Below, in pieces: positions 11,037-20,877 of a stretch of DNA of 41,768 bases. The notes below the pieces were generated by a model. The model did no database searches. It was given only the letters and a program-made list of their open reading frames with translations, and was not told the DNA's origin. A program made the translations under genes and the position numbers. Numbering within the stretch: position 1 is the stretch's first letter; the number at the start of each line of letters is the position of its first letter. Source of the DNA: Discostella pseudostelligera (lineage: Eukaryota > Bacillariophyta > Thalassiosirophyceae > Thalassiosirales > Thalassiosiraceae); the NCBI GenBank assembly GCA_036940085.1, contig JALLBK010000189.1, positions 1 to 41,768 of the forward strand. Reading direction: 5' to 3'.

Positions 11037-12257
11037 ATGCGTTCCTATCACCTTGCCCTGGTCCTCTTCCAATTTCAAGCATGCATCAATATAATCGCAA
11101 AAGGGTACAGTTCTGTTACAGCGTCGGACGTTCTTCCGCCGGACGACATAATTACAACAACAACAGGCACCGATGCATCCTGGACCTGCGACGATTCCGT
11201 CACGGGCACGGACTCCCAGTCTTCCCGTATGGGCGGAGATCAGGAACAGATCAACGTCGATTCTCCCTGGCAGTTCATGCAAGCATTCTCAAGTCTCGGT
11301 ACCAATTGGAATCATGTTATTCAAGAATACATTTCAGTTGTCAAAGGAGCTGATGGAGTTGATTTGCAAGGCGATGTCTACGCCCAAAATATGGAAGATG
11401 GATTAATTTCCTTACAGACTATGGTACACGATGCAAGATTAGGCTCAAACGATGATGATTGGACTTTCAGTAAGGCGCCGTTGGCTGACTTTGGTAAGAC
11501 AGTCGACGATGTACTACTCGCTTTCCTCAGATGGTCTGTCGTTGATAATAAAGCTTCTCAGGATGACAAGATCTGTAAATTGATTGGTGGTGTCAATACT
11601 GTACAAACTATGGATACGCATAGAATAAATGTCTCCAAGGCATTTCGAAGACTTACCTCCTACATTCATTGGATGCAAAGCGTTTCGACCGACCTCGCAG
11701 ATCCACCTCTCACGTTTGAATCCATATCTCCATCACTGTCGACATTCCATATTCATGCAACACATGACTCGTGTAACCGATTAGTATGGTGGGTAAATCT
11801 TGGTAAAACGAATATGCCTGCATTCAAATCACAATCGCCTCGGGATACGACTCGGATTTTCGTGTGGCTGGCGCATTTACTCTTTCTTGATGAAAGGGCT
11901 CAGCAAAATGGGTTGGTGGTTATCGACGATATGGCGGAGATCGGATTCTGGACATACATGACAATGCTGCCATTACACGTGGGTATTTCGGTGGATCGAT
12001 TTCTGATAAGCGTTACTCCCTTAAAAGCAAAAAATGTCGTGCTGATGCATCTCCCCAGATGGGCGGAGATCGGATATGGCTTACTCAGTTGGTTCTTGAC
12101 TGCAAAGATGAAGAGCAGAGTAACAATAGTTTCAAAGTCGGAAGAAATAGAAACACTTGAAAAGATTGTCGGAGGTGCTAACTTCATCCCAAGAGATTTT
12201 GGTGATTGGAACGGAGTGTTGGAATCTGATATCGTTGATCAATATCGTAATTCATAA
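11037..12257 (+). CDS. CRAL-TRIO (Sec14-like) domain protein
   Basis: A single-exon product of 406 residues. The C-terminal third fits the CRAL-TRIO lipid-binding domain: GLVVIDDMAEIGFWTYMTML, then P-LKAKNVVLMHLPRW, LLSWFLTAKMKSRV and the closing IVGGANFIPRDFGDWNG. The N-terminal part contains helical, acidic sequence, possibly a CRAL-TRIO-N region, with no clear signature. Such domains carry phosphoinositides, tocopherols or other hydrophobic ligands between membranes. The first about 25 residues (MRSYHLALVLFQFQACINII) are hydrophobic and could be a signal peptide. A later ATG (MGGDQEQINV) would give a purely cytosolic protein, so the start is uncertain. It converges with the LYR-SAM gene, leaving only 43 bp between stops. 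Confidence 0.75.
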   Translation: MRSYHLALVLFQFQACINIIAKGYSSVTASDVLPPDDIITTTTGTDASWTCDDSVTGTDSQSSRMGGDQEQINVDSPWQFMQAFSSLGTNWNHVIQEYISVVKGADGVDLQGDVYAQNMEDGLISLQTMVHDARLGSNDDDWTFSKAPLADFGKTVDDVLLAFLRWSVVDNKASQDDKICKLIGGVNTVQTMDTHRINVSKAFRRLTSYIHWMQSVSTDLADPPLTFESISPSLSTFHIHATHDSCNRLVWWVNLGKTNMPAFKSQSPRDTTRIFVWLAHLLFLDERAQQNGLVVIDDMAEIGFWTYMTMLPLHVGISVDRFLISVTPLKAKNVVLMHLPRWAEIGYGLLSWFLTAKMKSRVTIVSKSEEIETLEKIVGGANFIPRDFGDWNGVLESDIVDQYRNS

Positions 12258-12300
12258 GAGTGAAAATATCACACATACTTTCAGCAACTTATTTACGGGA

Positions 12301-12846
12301 TTATGTATTTTTATCTCTTATGTACCGTTCAATAACCCGTCGATGTGCTTTCTTCATATAATCGAGATCTTCTACGAGCAGCTCCTTTTCAATAAATTCA
12401 ACTGAATCAAATCCATCTTCAAGCAAACGACGAGAATATTTTTCCAAATCATCTTGATTCAAGTGCGGGAGATGACTTAGAAGCCATTGTGATATGGCAT
12501 TATTTGAATTACTTTGATGAATCGAATACGTATCATTTTCGATCGTCTCGGTTTCAGTATGATCGACAGATGAAGTGGTACCCCGTGGCTTTTCATCGCG
12601 TTTTATTTTCATTTGTTTCTGATAGTATTCCATCTGATCAACTTGGTCCATCCCATCACGATAGGCAAAGATCGCTTCCCGGGAATTCGACGGCATACAC
12701 TTGTGCCTACGAAATGCATCACTTACGTAGATTCGGTAACTCGCCCGCTGATTTGGATCGGGCATTGCCTGGATGCAACGGATGCTTCGTCTCAAAAGAG
12801 CAAGAATAGAAGCTCGATCGACATTGCGATGACTTTGCTGGAGCAT
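12301..12846 (-). CDS. LYR-like protein with C-terminal SAM domain
   Basis: A 181-residue, single-exon protein. Residues about 12-75 resemble the LYR/Complex1 family: ALLRRSIRCIQ, RASYRIYVSDAFRRH and the basic helical continuation. Here LLR replaces the canonical LYR. Family members are small mitochondrial assembly factors acting in Fe-S or OXPHOS biogenesis with acyl-ACP. After an Asn/Ser/Thr-rich linker, residues about 118-178 read as a sterile alpha motif: AISQWLLSHLPHLNQ, LEKYSRRLLEDGFDSVEF and ELLVEDLDYMKKAHRRVI. SAM domains mediate protein or RNA contacts. The LYR call is moderate because the motif is imperfect, and the SAM call is stronger. No clear mitochondrial presequence is visible, which is common for LYR proteins. 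The start at 12846 is 281 bp from the divergent ycf34 start. Confidence 0.65.
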   Translation of the reverse strand: MLQQSHRNVDRASILALLRRSIRCIQAMPDPNQRASYRIYVSDAFRRHKCMPSNSREAIFAYRDGMDQVDQMEYYQKQMKIKRDEKPRGTTSSVDHTETETIENDTYSIHQSNSNNAISQWLLSHLPHLNQDDLEKYSRRLLEDGFDSVEFIEKELLVEDLDYMKKAHRRVIERYIRDKNT

Positions 12847-12996
12847 ATGAGCGGAGAGTTTGACAATCGGCCAAACAATAGGAAGGGGGTTGAGGGTTTG
12901 CCTTGCTAGTTGCTAGTGGCTGGGTGCTGTGCTGGCTCGCCTTGATGATGGAGGTCGGTGGAGTTCCCGGGGTTTGGACGTCCCCGCCAGCACAAG

Positions 12997-13009
12997 TTCC
13001 CGCCAAAAC
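12997..13009. promoter_or_regulatory. E2F-like CCCGCCAAAA element, ycf34/LYR-SAM promoter
   Basis: TTCCCGCCAAAAC, the reverse complement of TTTTGGCGGGAA, sits 119 bp before the ycf34 ATG in the region shared with the divergent LYR-SAM gene. It matches an E2F/DP-type consensus. Confidence 0.45.
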
Positions 13010-13127
13010 TGCTTCATATCTACTGCGATATCGTATCTACTGCTTCCTCTTCTTCGCTTTATCAATAGGCTTTCCACTTCCCCTTCCCAACGATATCGTA
13101 TCGTCGACACCGACAAGCGACGAGACC

Positions 13128-13712
13128 ATGACAATACCACCCATGACATCGGTGTTTGCAATGGCACTAGGGCTGCTGATGGGGGCCGAGGCATTTAATC
13201 CTATCTCCATCTCGTCACATATCGAACCGGTTCGAAATTCGCTCATCTCGCTCTCGTCTGATCTCCCCAACATCATATGCCGACCGACGACTTCGTTGCA
13301 CATGTGCATATGCATAAATTGCGCCCGGGTTACCAACTGTTCCGCGTATTACTTTGTCGAAGAGCAACACGCACAGCCGCATATCAATAAAAATCCAACG
13401 TGGGAGCCACGAAATGGGAGCCCTACAATTCAAGTGCACATTCGACCGAATGCCGACAAAAAAGCTGAGATGGAGCTGGAGAAAATGTGGAACGAGCACA
13501 AGAGTGAGACTCGCCAGGCCGAGGCAGCTGCAGCTGGCGAGGGAGGAGAGGATACACCATTAGTAGGGGATAAACAATATGATTTAAGTGGAATAACTAG
13601 CTATGAGTATGATGTTGTGGAATGCGAAGACTTTGTTGAGGAAAGAGGCGCATGGGTGAAGAACATGCCAGAAGAAATTCGATTGGCAAATCCAAACTTT
13701 GTGCCGACATAA
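13128..13712 (+). CDS. ycf34: Ycf34, nucleus-encoded and plastid-targeted
   Basis: A 194-residue protein. Residues 60-80 contain CICINCARVTNCSAYYFVEE with C60, C62, C65 and C71, followed by QHAQPHINKNP and, near the end, YDVVECEDFV. These are the hallmarks of Ycf34, a small Fe-S protein of cyanobacteria and red-algal plastids linked to photosynthetic electron transport. The ATG at 13128 gives a signal peptide (MTIPPMTSVFAMALGLLMGA) followed at once by EAFNP, an ASAFAP-like cleavage motif, so import into the four-membrane plastid is expected. The frame is open to 12903, but that extension is not needed. Relative to plastid versions there is a Glu/Ala-rich insert (about residues 120-160). This is a clear case of endosymbiotic gene transfer by family knowledge. 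It converges with the NEIL3-like gene (62 bp between stops). Confidence 0.88.
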   Translation: MTIPPMTSVFAMALGLLMGAEAFNPISISSHIEPVRNSLISLSSDLPNIICRPTTSLHMCICINCARVTNCSAYYFVEEQHAQPHINKNPTWEPRNGSPTIQVHIRPNADKKAEMELEKMWNEHKSETRQAEAAAAGEGGEDTPLVGDKQYDLSGITSYEYDVVECEDFVEERGAWVKNMPEEIRLANPNFVPT

Positions 13713-13774
13713 TGCATGAGATCGACGGAAACACTGAATTGACAGTAGATGCAATAAACAAAGCAGGTGGGGTT

Positions 13775-15151
13775 CTAGAGAAGAGGTGTTAATAATGAAC
13801 GCAAGTGTAATGTATGATCTTCCTTCGCCCACTCAAAATAGCCACACCCGTTGCTTCCATCGACCTTGCGCACTTTGTCACCATACGCACAGCATAGAAA
13901 CCATCTGCCTCCGCTTCTTTCTGTTTTAGATATCCGGAGAACAGACTTTTTCCCGCATCGGCAGTTGGAGAACTGCCCATCAGCCCAATGAAAATACTGG
14001 CAATTCTTGACTGTGCACGTCGTGAAAATTCGCAAGTAATTGATGCTTTCTTTTCGCACTCGACAGAGCTTAATTGATTTCACACCGTGTTGTGGACAAC
14101 GTTCTTCCGGCCATAGTGTTGATTTTGCTTCGTCGGGTACATTATCAGCATTTGACTCCAGCGGACCGTCACTCGGTGCAGAGGCCGTGGGTTGTAATGG
14201 CTGGCAAATGGAGCACCAAAAAGTCACTCGACTCATAAAAGCATGACCCTTTTGAATACCATTGTTGATACTTCCGTCAATACCACTTGCACCTCCTCCA
14301 ATCTTTTGCATCTTTACGCTCATCGTCTGGCATGTACCACAGGTAGTTTGATTGTACACTAATTTCGTACCCGCTCGTCCACTTTTTAACCAATCCATTG
14401 AGTATGCTCTCGCGTATCGGATGATGCGTCGCAATTCGACATCTGACAATGTATTGACTATCCTTCTTGGGTCGATTTTACTTCTATGTAATGATTCAAT
14501 TTTGATGATATTCCCAATGCCCGGACAGATATCTTGATTGAGAAGTGCATCGGAAATAATGCAACCACTTTCCGTCTGTCGAATCAAAGTAAATACATCT
14601 TGTGCATTAAATAGTGTAGAACAGAAATCTCTGGAAGCAAGGTTCATCAATTTTGTTCGAGCCATTGTTGCATTGACCGGAAATGTGACAGTCGTATCCC
14701 AGGCCTCTACAATGACAATGACTCCGGATTGTGTTGGATCGGCAAAGTAAAGCCGTAGGGATGGTTCTTTGTTTTGTTTCCAAGGAGCAACATTGGATTT
14801 GTTTTGTATACCACTCGATTTAACCGTGCGTGCGTTCAACGATCCATTCATACCGAAATGTAGCCGCAATGCAATTTCTGTACCAATAGTACCATTCAAA
14901 TTGAGAAAGGAAGTGAAAATAAGGAACAGCTCCTTCCCCACTGTAAATGCCTCCGATAGGGCGTGATTAGATAATTCTTCACCAATGCGATGAGGTATTG
15001 TCGTCATTTCCATTGCTGACGGTTCATCTGACGAGATCTCAGCGGCTTGATCATCATTTACCCGAGAGTGCCGTGAAGTAACGATCAAAATCTTGCCAAC
15101 AGCAAGTTGAATCTTTCGACCATTGCGTGTAGCTCCGGGTCCTTCCACCAT
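13775..15151 (-). CDS. NEIL3-like DNA glycosylase (Fpg/Nei family) with GRF fingers
   Basis: A 458-residue single-exon protein. The start [13 protein letters not shown] matches vertebrate NEIL3, in which Val2 rather than Pro2 is the catalytic nucleophile. That fixes the ATG at 15151. The H2TH region reads [20 protein letters not shown]. The Fpg-type zinc finger uses CGTC and CSIC pairs. Two C-terminal modules resemble GRF zinc fingers: a variant one ([12 protein letters not shown] to CQYFHWAD) and a canonical one ([24 protein letters not shown]). NEIL3 excises oxidised bases, prefers single-stranded DNA and unhooks interstrand crosslinks at replication forks. It is shorter than the human protein (about 605), mainly in the linker. 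Two CCCGCCAAA elements lie at 15394-15430 in its divergent promoter, consistent with S-phase expression (inference). Confidence 0.88.
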   Translation of the reverse strand: MVEGPGATRNGRKIQLAVGKILIVTSRHSRVNDDQAAEISSDEPSAMEMTTIPHRIGEELSNHALSEAFTVGKELFLIFTSFLNLNGTIGTEIALRLHFGMNGSLNARTVKSSGIQNKSNVAPWKQNKEPSLRLYFADPTQSGVIVIVEAWDTTVTFPVNATMARTKLMNLASRDFCSTLFNAQDVFTLIRQTESGCIISDALLNQDICPGIGNIIKIESLHRSKIDPRRIVNTLSDVELRRIIRYARAYSMDWLKSGRAGTKLVYNQTTCGTCQTMSVKMQKIGGGASGIDGSINNGIQKGHAFMSRVTFWCSICQPLQPTASAPSDGPLESNADNVPDEAKSTLWPEERCPQHGVKSIKLCRVRKESINYLRIFTTCTVKNCQYFHWADGQFSNCRCGKKSVLRISKTERSGGRWFLCCAYGDKVRKVDGSNGCGYFEWAKEDHTLHLRSLLTPLL

Positions 15152-15393
15152 TGTCGTGTGTCTAACCCCCAGGCTATGAGGTTCCAATGTTTGGATTTGT
15201 ATGGTATCGTATTGGTGAGGTGAAGGGTGAAGGTGAAGGTGGAAGAGGTGGATGGAGGATGTCGTGTGGAAGGTGGATCTATCAACACCAGCGGGAGAAA
15301 AAACAACATGACCATGACGACGAAAAAATGCCCAGTGTTTAGTAGCGTTTCGGCAGGCACAGATGCAACTTCGCGCGCAGGGATAGAACTTCG

Positions 15394-15430
15394 CTCCCGC
15401 CAAAAAAGGAGTCGATCTTCCCGCCAAAAT
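15394..15430. promoter_or_regulatory. Paired E2F-like CCCGCCAAA elements
   Basis: CTCCCGCCAAAAAA (15394-15407) and TTCCCGCCAAAAT (15418-15430) lie 24 bp apart in the same orientation. They sit between the NEIL3-like start (15151) and the response-regulator start (15524). Confidence 0.5.
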
Positions 15431-15523
15431 TTCGACCACAACAACGCAACATTCAACAACCAGCACCAAACCAATACGAGCACCCCCGACGGCCTCATTG
15501 GTCTGCTGCGGTCTGATGGGGTT

Positions 15524-16998
15524 ATGGCATTTTCAAAGGAATCAATTCTGATACTGTTCCTCGTTCATTGTTTGCGATGCTGCGGCGGTTTTGTGGGGTC
15601 TGGCTCTGGTTCTGGTGATGGCCGATGCCGATGGTCGCGACGGCGACGGTGTCCGACCCTCGCAGTACCGCTAGTAAAGCCGGATCAGAAGCTCCGTATG
15701 GGTGACAATTTAATGAGTAAGTCACATGCTAAGTCGATACTGATTGTGGAAAACGACGACAACCTTCGAAAGGCCATTGGGAAATTCCTCGCAAAGGGAG
15801 GGTATCATGTCACTGGTGTGTCCGACGCCCGCTCCGCCATGTTGGTCTGCCGTGGCATAGTTCGACCTGTCAACTCCTCCCGTACTCGTCTTAAACTCGA
15901 TCCGAATTTATTGCGACAACATCCAGAATCAGATATTGGTAACAATTCGACAACAAGCATAATCCCAGATTGCCTCGTTCTTGATATCCAGGATGGCCTT
16001 GGGTTGTTGAAAGTTATTCGATCAGATCCATTGTTGACATCACTCCCAGTGGTTCTTCTCACAGCAAAGGGGAAAGTAGAAGATCGCATCATTGGATACG
16101 AAAGTGATGCTGATGCATATTTACCAAAGCCATTCGAACCTGACGAGCTACTATCTATCATTGATGGTCTACTTCGGCGAGATAAGAAATTGTCGACGAG
16201 AGATGCCAGGGGGGGGACAACCGAAGGATTTGGAAATACAAAAACAAATACAGTCTATGGGGAATTGAAGCGTGAGCTAATGGAGATCAAAGCCCTTTTG
16301 AATTTGAATGCTCCTACTGATGGAATGTCGGTAGTGACAGGCGATTCTCTTGAACGAGATATATCGGAGATAAAAGATAGATTGAAAGGTCTTGCTGATC
16401 AAACACCACAAGATGCAAAGCCAATGAAGGATCAATACGACACTCTTTCAATATTGTCGCCAGGTGAATTATTGCATGCATTGATGTTTTCGTTGCTTTG
16501 TTATTAGTGCAAGCGATTACGTTCAACTAACCTCTTCCATTACAACATTCAGTCGAGACACAAATTATGCACCTTGTCGCAAAAGGAATGACTACCAAAG
16601 CTATCGCAGGAGAAATGGAATGCAGCATCAGCAAAATCGAGAAGCATATCACATCCTTGCTGAGAAAGGCTAATGTCAAGAATAGGGTTGATCTTGTGGA
16701 TTGGTGGAAGACATACTCGGGGACTATCGAAGATATTGCTCCGAAGCTGGATGTGAGTAGTTCGAAGCAAATCCCAAAAGATGCTTCTATTCCCCTTACG
16801 GCAGAGGAGACAGTTGTGATGGAGTTGCTGGAATCCGGGTTGACCACGGAAGAGATAATTACCAAAACTCAATCGTCCAAGAAACGAATATCACATCAAC
16901 TGAGCAGCTTATTTGACAAAGCGGGCGTCAGGAATCGCACGGAGCTTGTACGATGGTGGAGAGAGGGTGGAAAGAGCACGGTAGGAAATAACGTCTAG
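15524..16998 (+). CDS. Ycf29/TctD-like response regulator, plastid-targeted, two LuxR HTH domains
   Basis: Two exons (15524-16463 and 16553-16998, 89-bp intron) give 461 residues. The leader has a hydrophobic core ([11 protein letters not shown]) then CCGGFVGSG, plausible as a signal peptide with the plastid Phe motif. The receiver domain runs from [20 protein letters not shown] to [18 protein letters not shown], with phospho-acceptor D154, the LLTAKG Thr and K202. The strings [15 protein letters not shown] and DAYLPKPF are characteristic of the cyanobacterial/red-plastid Ycf29 group. After an acidic coiled linker come two LuxR-type HTH units: [20 protein letters not shown] with [18 protein letters not shown], and [20 protein letters not shown] with NRTELVRWW. 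It probably regulates plastid transcription. Oddities: an insert of about 30 residues before D154, loss of about four residues just after it, and a duplicated HTH. Confidence 0.82.
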
Positions 16999-17024
16999 CT
17001 TAAATCGAATCAATTCATCCAAAT

Positions 17025-20000
17025 TTAAGGGTCAAGCTCCATCTCATTGGATTTATCCATGTCAATTATTCCAATTTTGTCTTTCCACTGAAGAGCTCTC
17101 GAACTTGGTGTATTTGAAAGCATTCGAATGTACTGTTTCTTCACCGCCGAAAAGCAGTCGTCATCATTAGTCCACAGGTCCACAAAAGCGTTGTATTTTT
17201 CTCCGACTGCCACCCCATTCGATGCTGCCACAGCTTCCTCACTCAAACCGAGCAATAAATCTCTAGAGAGCAATATATTGCCAAACACCGACCACTATTC
17301 TCAAAAGAGACGCGAAGAAGTTAGGAAAATGTCATAACACTCAAAGCAGCAAACACAATTATGGTCGTACCTCGGTCAGCAAGTACATGAAACATTCGTG
17401 CAGCGGCGAACACAGAACTGTCTTTCGAGCGACGGTATCTTCGATCTTTAACCACCGAATCAGACATGCAGTTACCAGATCACGGATACTGTGCGGAAGT
17501 TTCGATTTGTACCTCAATAACGCATGTGACATGGACATAAAGAAAGGTCGTTCGTTGAGCATATTTCCCTCTGATACTTTATCCAGTGCCGCGACAAACC
17601 GTGGAAATTGATACTGGAGTGCTTGTTCATTGGTACTGCCAGGTTGTATCAAATAAACAAAAGCACATTCAATCACAGCCCGGATGTCATAAAGTGACGA
17701 GAAATCTCCTCCCCATTCATGAATCTGAACTAAATGCCGTGCGACTGTGCCCTGAAGAGCTGCGGCATGCAAATCCCCTCCTGTGACCATACGTTGATCG
17801 AGCTCAGAATCCAGTAGTAGCTTCGCAACGAGAGGTAGCCGATTGCGGATTGATTCGTACGATGGGCAAAACTCCCCATCTTGCAGAACTTTACGTATCC
17901 CCGAGCAGGGTAGGTAGTATTGCTTTCCATTGAATGCACACAGTTGTGTGGATATCCGAGCAATGTTTAGCAGCTGAAATATCGAAGGCAATAGCGGACG
18001 ACCGGAAGGTAGAGATTTGGATTTCAATACGTCCGCTTTAAGAATCTTTTGGATTGTATCGACGAGAACTCTAACTACGAAAGGGTCTGCAAGCAACATC
18101 GAAGCCAGGCATTGCATGTTCGGAATCTCGATCTCCGTCCGTCGACGTTTACATTTCCAGGGGGGTAGCGGTTTTACATCTTGTGCAGTGAGATTGCTAA
18201 TTGCTGTGTCGTCCGTACACGCTCTCTTGCGATTACCATCTACGGATCCTGCTTTGCCGGGAGCAAATGCTAGCGCTGGCGGTGGCTTCGGTTTGTTCTT
18301 TAAGGTTTTTTTTCGCTTCGACAAATCCTCCTTCACTTTGGATCGTACAGCAGGGAGGATTTCTTCTTTCCATAACTTCTTTTGCCGCTCCGCTTCTAGT
18401 CGAAAGTATTGGCCAGCTGAGCCGGTATTGTATTTACAGCAATTAGAGAACATCAGCATCGTCTAACAAACGAAGGATACGGTCCTGTGAGATGGGCAAT
18501 GTACGTTGGAAGATTGCAAAGATTGATTCATTGTACTTACATCATCAACATACTCATTAATATTCTTGTAATTCATCGTCTTCTGTTCCATTGTGCGAAT
18601 GCACATGGGCGTATCGATTATGCTCGAGTATCCTGGAGCAACATCATCTGTCACTGGGTCAAGAAATAACCCCTGATGGCGACAATTTTATGAGATTTCC
18701 GACGAGGAAGGACATACGGTACATTGATCAACGAAACTCACCTGTGGGTCATTAGCCTTCATGGCAGCAAGTGCCTTCTTCACCACTCGTTGGATCAATT
18801 TGCGCTCATACTCAGAGTCATCGGCGGGCAAGTCTGGAAACATAGACGCTGGTGCCTTCGATACTGGCTTTAAACTTAACTTGATCTTCGTCCCCTCGGC
18901 GTTCACTTGGGTTTGTTCCGACTGTGACGGGCGGAAGATTGAACGCAAACAACCCTGAATTTGAGAAATGGAGGCATCTGTTATGAAACCTAATTGGACC
19001 GCAGTATCAAGAATGCGCGCCATGATTTCAAGAACTTCGTAGGAGCGAGGCAGTTGACCATAGGAGAGAAGTGTGTCGGCCACAAGTGTGCAGGAAAGGT
19101 TCGTTGTCCCTCCAACAATTGATCCCGTGGAAGTACCCTCGAGGAGTCGCTTCTTTTTGTCTGATGCAGATTGTGTTTTATCGTAGCCGATCCCACCACC
19201 TTTAGTTGCATGTTCAGCAATTAGCATGTCGAGCACTGCTCCAAACAGCTTTGGACGATTGCCAACCACTTCCTTAATCGATGTCACTACCACCGCTGAA
19301 GAAGAAGAAGTTGTGTCTTCACTATTGGTTCCAGTTCTTGTTGGCGGCTTTTGTCCTCCACCGATCGATGAGGCATTTGCAGCATCTCCAGCTTTTTCTG
19401 ACACTTCCGAATCTGCATTTCCAGCCACAGTCCTTCGCAGTTTTGTAGCGAACCGTCGTTCCGACAAAGACCCAACAAAAGCAAAATCAGCTTGTTGAAC
19501 TAACGTAGTGTCCGTAATGTACGCCTCGACCAATGGCCGTATCAAATCTGCCAAAATAGTCTTTCCCTCCAGCGTCAATTCTCCCCCTTCTCCCTCGTNC
19601 GACCAATGGCCGTATCAAATCTGCCAAAATAGTCTTTCCCTCCAGCGTCAATTCTCCCCCTTCTCCCTCGTTCTCTCCCCAATCATCATATTCTCCCTTT
19701 TTCCTTGCTAATTCCAACTTTTCATCCCAATCCGCCTCCCAAATCAGCCGCTGCAAGTGCGGACCAAGTTGAGATACTAGCTCGGCATGCTTCAATGATA
19801 CTAAAGCAGCTGCAGAAGCCGCCCCCGTCGCGGCAGATGCCAATGTCGATGATGTTAATGATTCAACCGCATTCCTCTTCAAAGCAAGTCGTCGAAGCAC
19901 GGGTACCGGTGTAGCCTCCCCCAATCGCTTTAATACGCTTATCAATATTGGACGAAGTTCGGGAACGTCGCGGAATAGCCATGCCGATTTTAGTAAATTC

Positions 20001-20488
20001 AGTAATGCACGATGTCCCGCCTCACCAGGATTGTTTGTTGCACTTGCAGTGTTCGAACTTGTCCCATTATCCAGTGACGGTGGAACAAAGATAGGCATGC
20101 GCTGTATTTCATCTTCAATTGACGATCGCAAGGCCGATGCTATTCGAGTGTGCACTTCGTGTCGGGAGATATCTAAATGAGACAGAAATTCAAGTGCCGA
20201 CGATGGATCTAATAACTCTTCGTCTGCTACAATACTGCTTTTCTCATCCTTCTTCGACTTTTCTACATCCTCCTCAACTTTCTCGCGTGATAATGATGAT
20301 GATGATAATTGATGGTGGATGTTTGGCGTCGTCCCGAACGCTTTGGCAAACGTGCAATGGAGACTATTGGATAATTGAAAGTCAGTAATCGTCGTTCGAG
20401 CATCGTTGGTGGAATTGCGAAATGCCAGCCGGATATGCTTTTTGGCGCCAGCAGATCCGCAGGGAAACTCGGTGGGTGTGGCAATCAT
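17025..20488 (-). CDS. Bromodomain-containing protein (frame broken by assembly duplication)
   Basis: Exons 20488-18742, 18672-18541, 18462-17371 and 17294-17025 are inferred, with introns of 69-78 bp. The bromodomain spans three exons around residue 560 to 640: DPVTDDVAPGYSSIIDTPM, IRTMEQKTMNYKNINEYVDD and MLMFSNCCKYN, including the acetyl-lysine-binding Asn of the final NxxxYN-type turn. Bromodomains read acetylated histones, so a chromatin role is expected. The N-terminal 550 residues are helical, Ala/Glu-rich and unassigned, as is the long C-terminal part. In exon 1 the frame is interrupted by an N at 19599 between two identical 72-bp copies. Dropping one copy plus the N (73 bp) reconnects ADLIRPLV with EAYITDTTLV and gives about 1055 residues. 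The gene itself is therefore likely intact. Confidence 0.8.
19527..19671. repeat. 72-bp exact direct duplication flanking a single N
   Basis: Bases 19527-19598 and 19600-19671 are identical, separated by one N at 19599. This is the pattern left when two overlapping contig ends are joined through a gap without collapsing the overlap. It shifts the bromodomain reading frame by 73 bp (one base modulo three). Confidence 0.9.
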
Positions 20489-20595
20489 GATGATGATGAT
20501 GATTAATGATGCTGGATAGTATTGTTGTTGATGAGCTCGGCTGGTTGATACGGCCGGCGGCGGCTGTCATGGTTAAAAAGTGTCGTATTGATTGC

Positions 20596-20605
20596 TTGGC
20601 GCCAA
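20596..20605. promoter_or_regulatory. TTGGCGCCAA palindrome, bromodomain/TPT promoter
   Basis: A perfect palindrome followed by ATCC, 108 bp upstream of the bromodomain start on one side and about 170-270 bp before the transporter start on the other. It is identical to the site at 10923-10932. Confidence 0.4.
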
Positions 20606-20691
20606 ATCCGAGAAACCAATGCCCTCGCCCGACCTTCGTTCGTCGTGGAAGGAAAATTATTGGTTCGGTTTCATTTCTCCTTTGGCCTTGA

Positions 20692-20786
20692 ATTCAAATT
20701 CAAATTTGATTCGAGAATGCCAATGCAAGTAGATACTTGTTCCTACATACGGTTACATTTGAATTTGAAATGAATTTGAAATTCGA
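20692..20786. repeat. AT-rich inverted repeat (AATTCAAATTCAAAT)
   Basis: AATTCAAATTCAAATTTGA near 20692-20710 is mirrored by ATTTGAATTTGAAATG and GAATTTGAAATTC near 20757-20786. The arms could pair around a loop of about 45 bp. It lies just upstream of, or inside, the 5' end of the transporter transcript. Function is unknown. Confidence 0.4.
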
Positions 20787-20877
20787 TGAGAAACGAGAAG
20801 CAGTCCGGCTCGCTCTCACAGGGAAGGCAGTTTGTGGCGGGAAGCCACAACCGACGACATCACAAGCTGCACCGGCC

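Noticed and set aside
12903..13127. N-terminal extension of Ycf34
   Set aside because: It would place the signal peptide and ASAFAP-like motif internally and run through the E2F-like promoter element at 12997.
15227..15523. N-terminal extension of the response regulator
   Set aside because: It crosses two promoter-like CCCGCCAAA sites and buries the signal peptide that begins at 15524.
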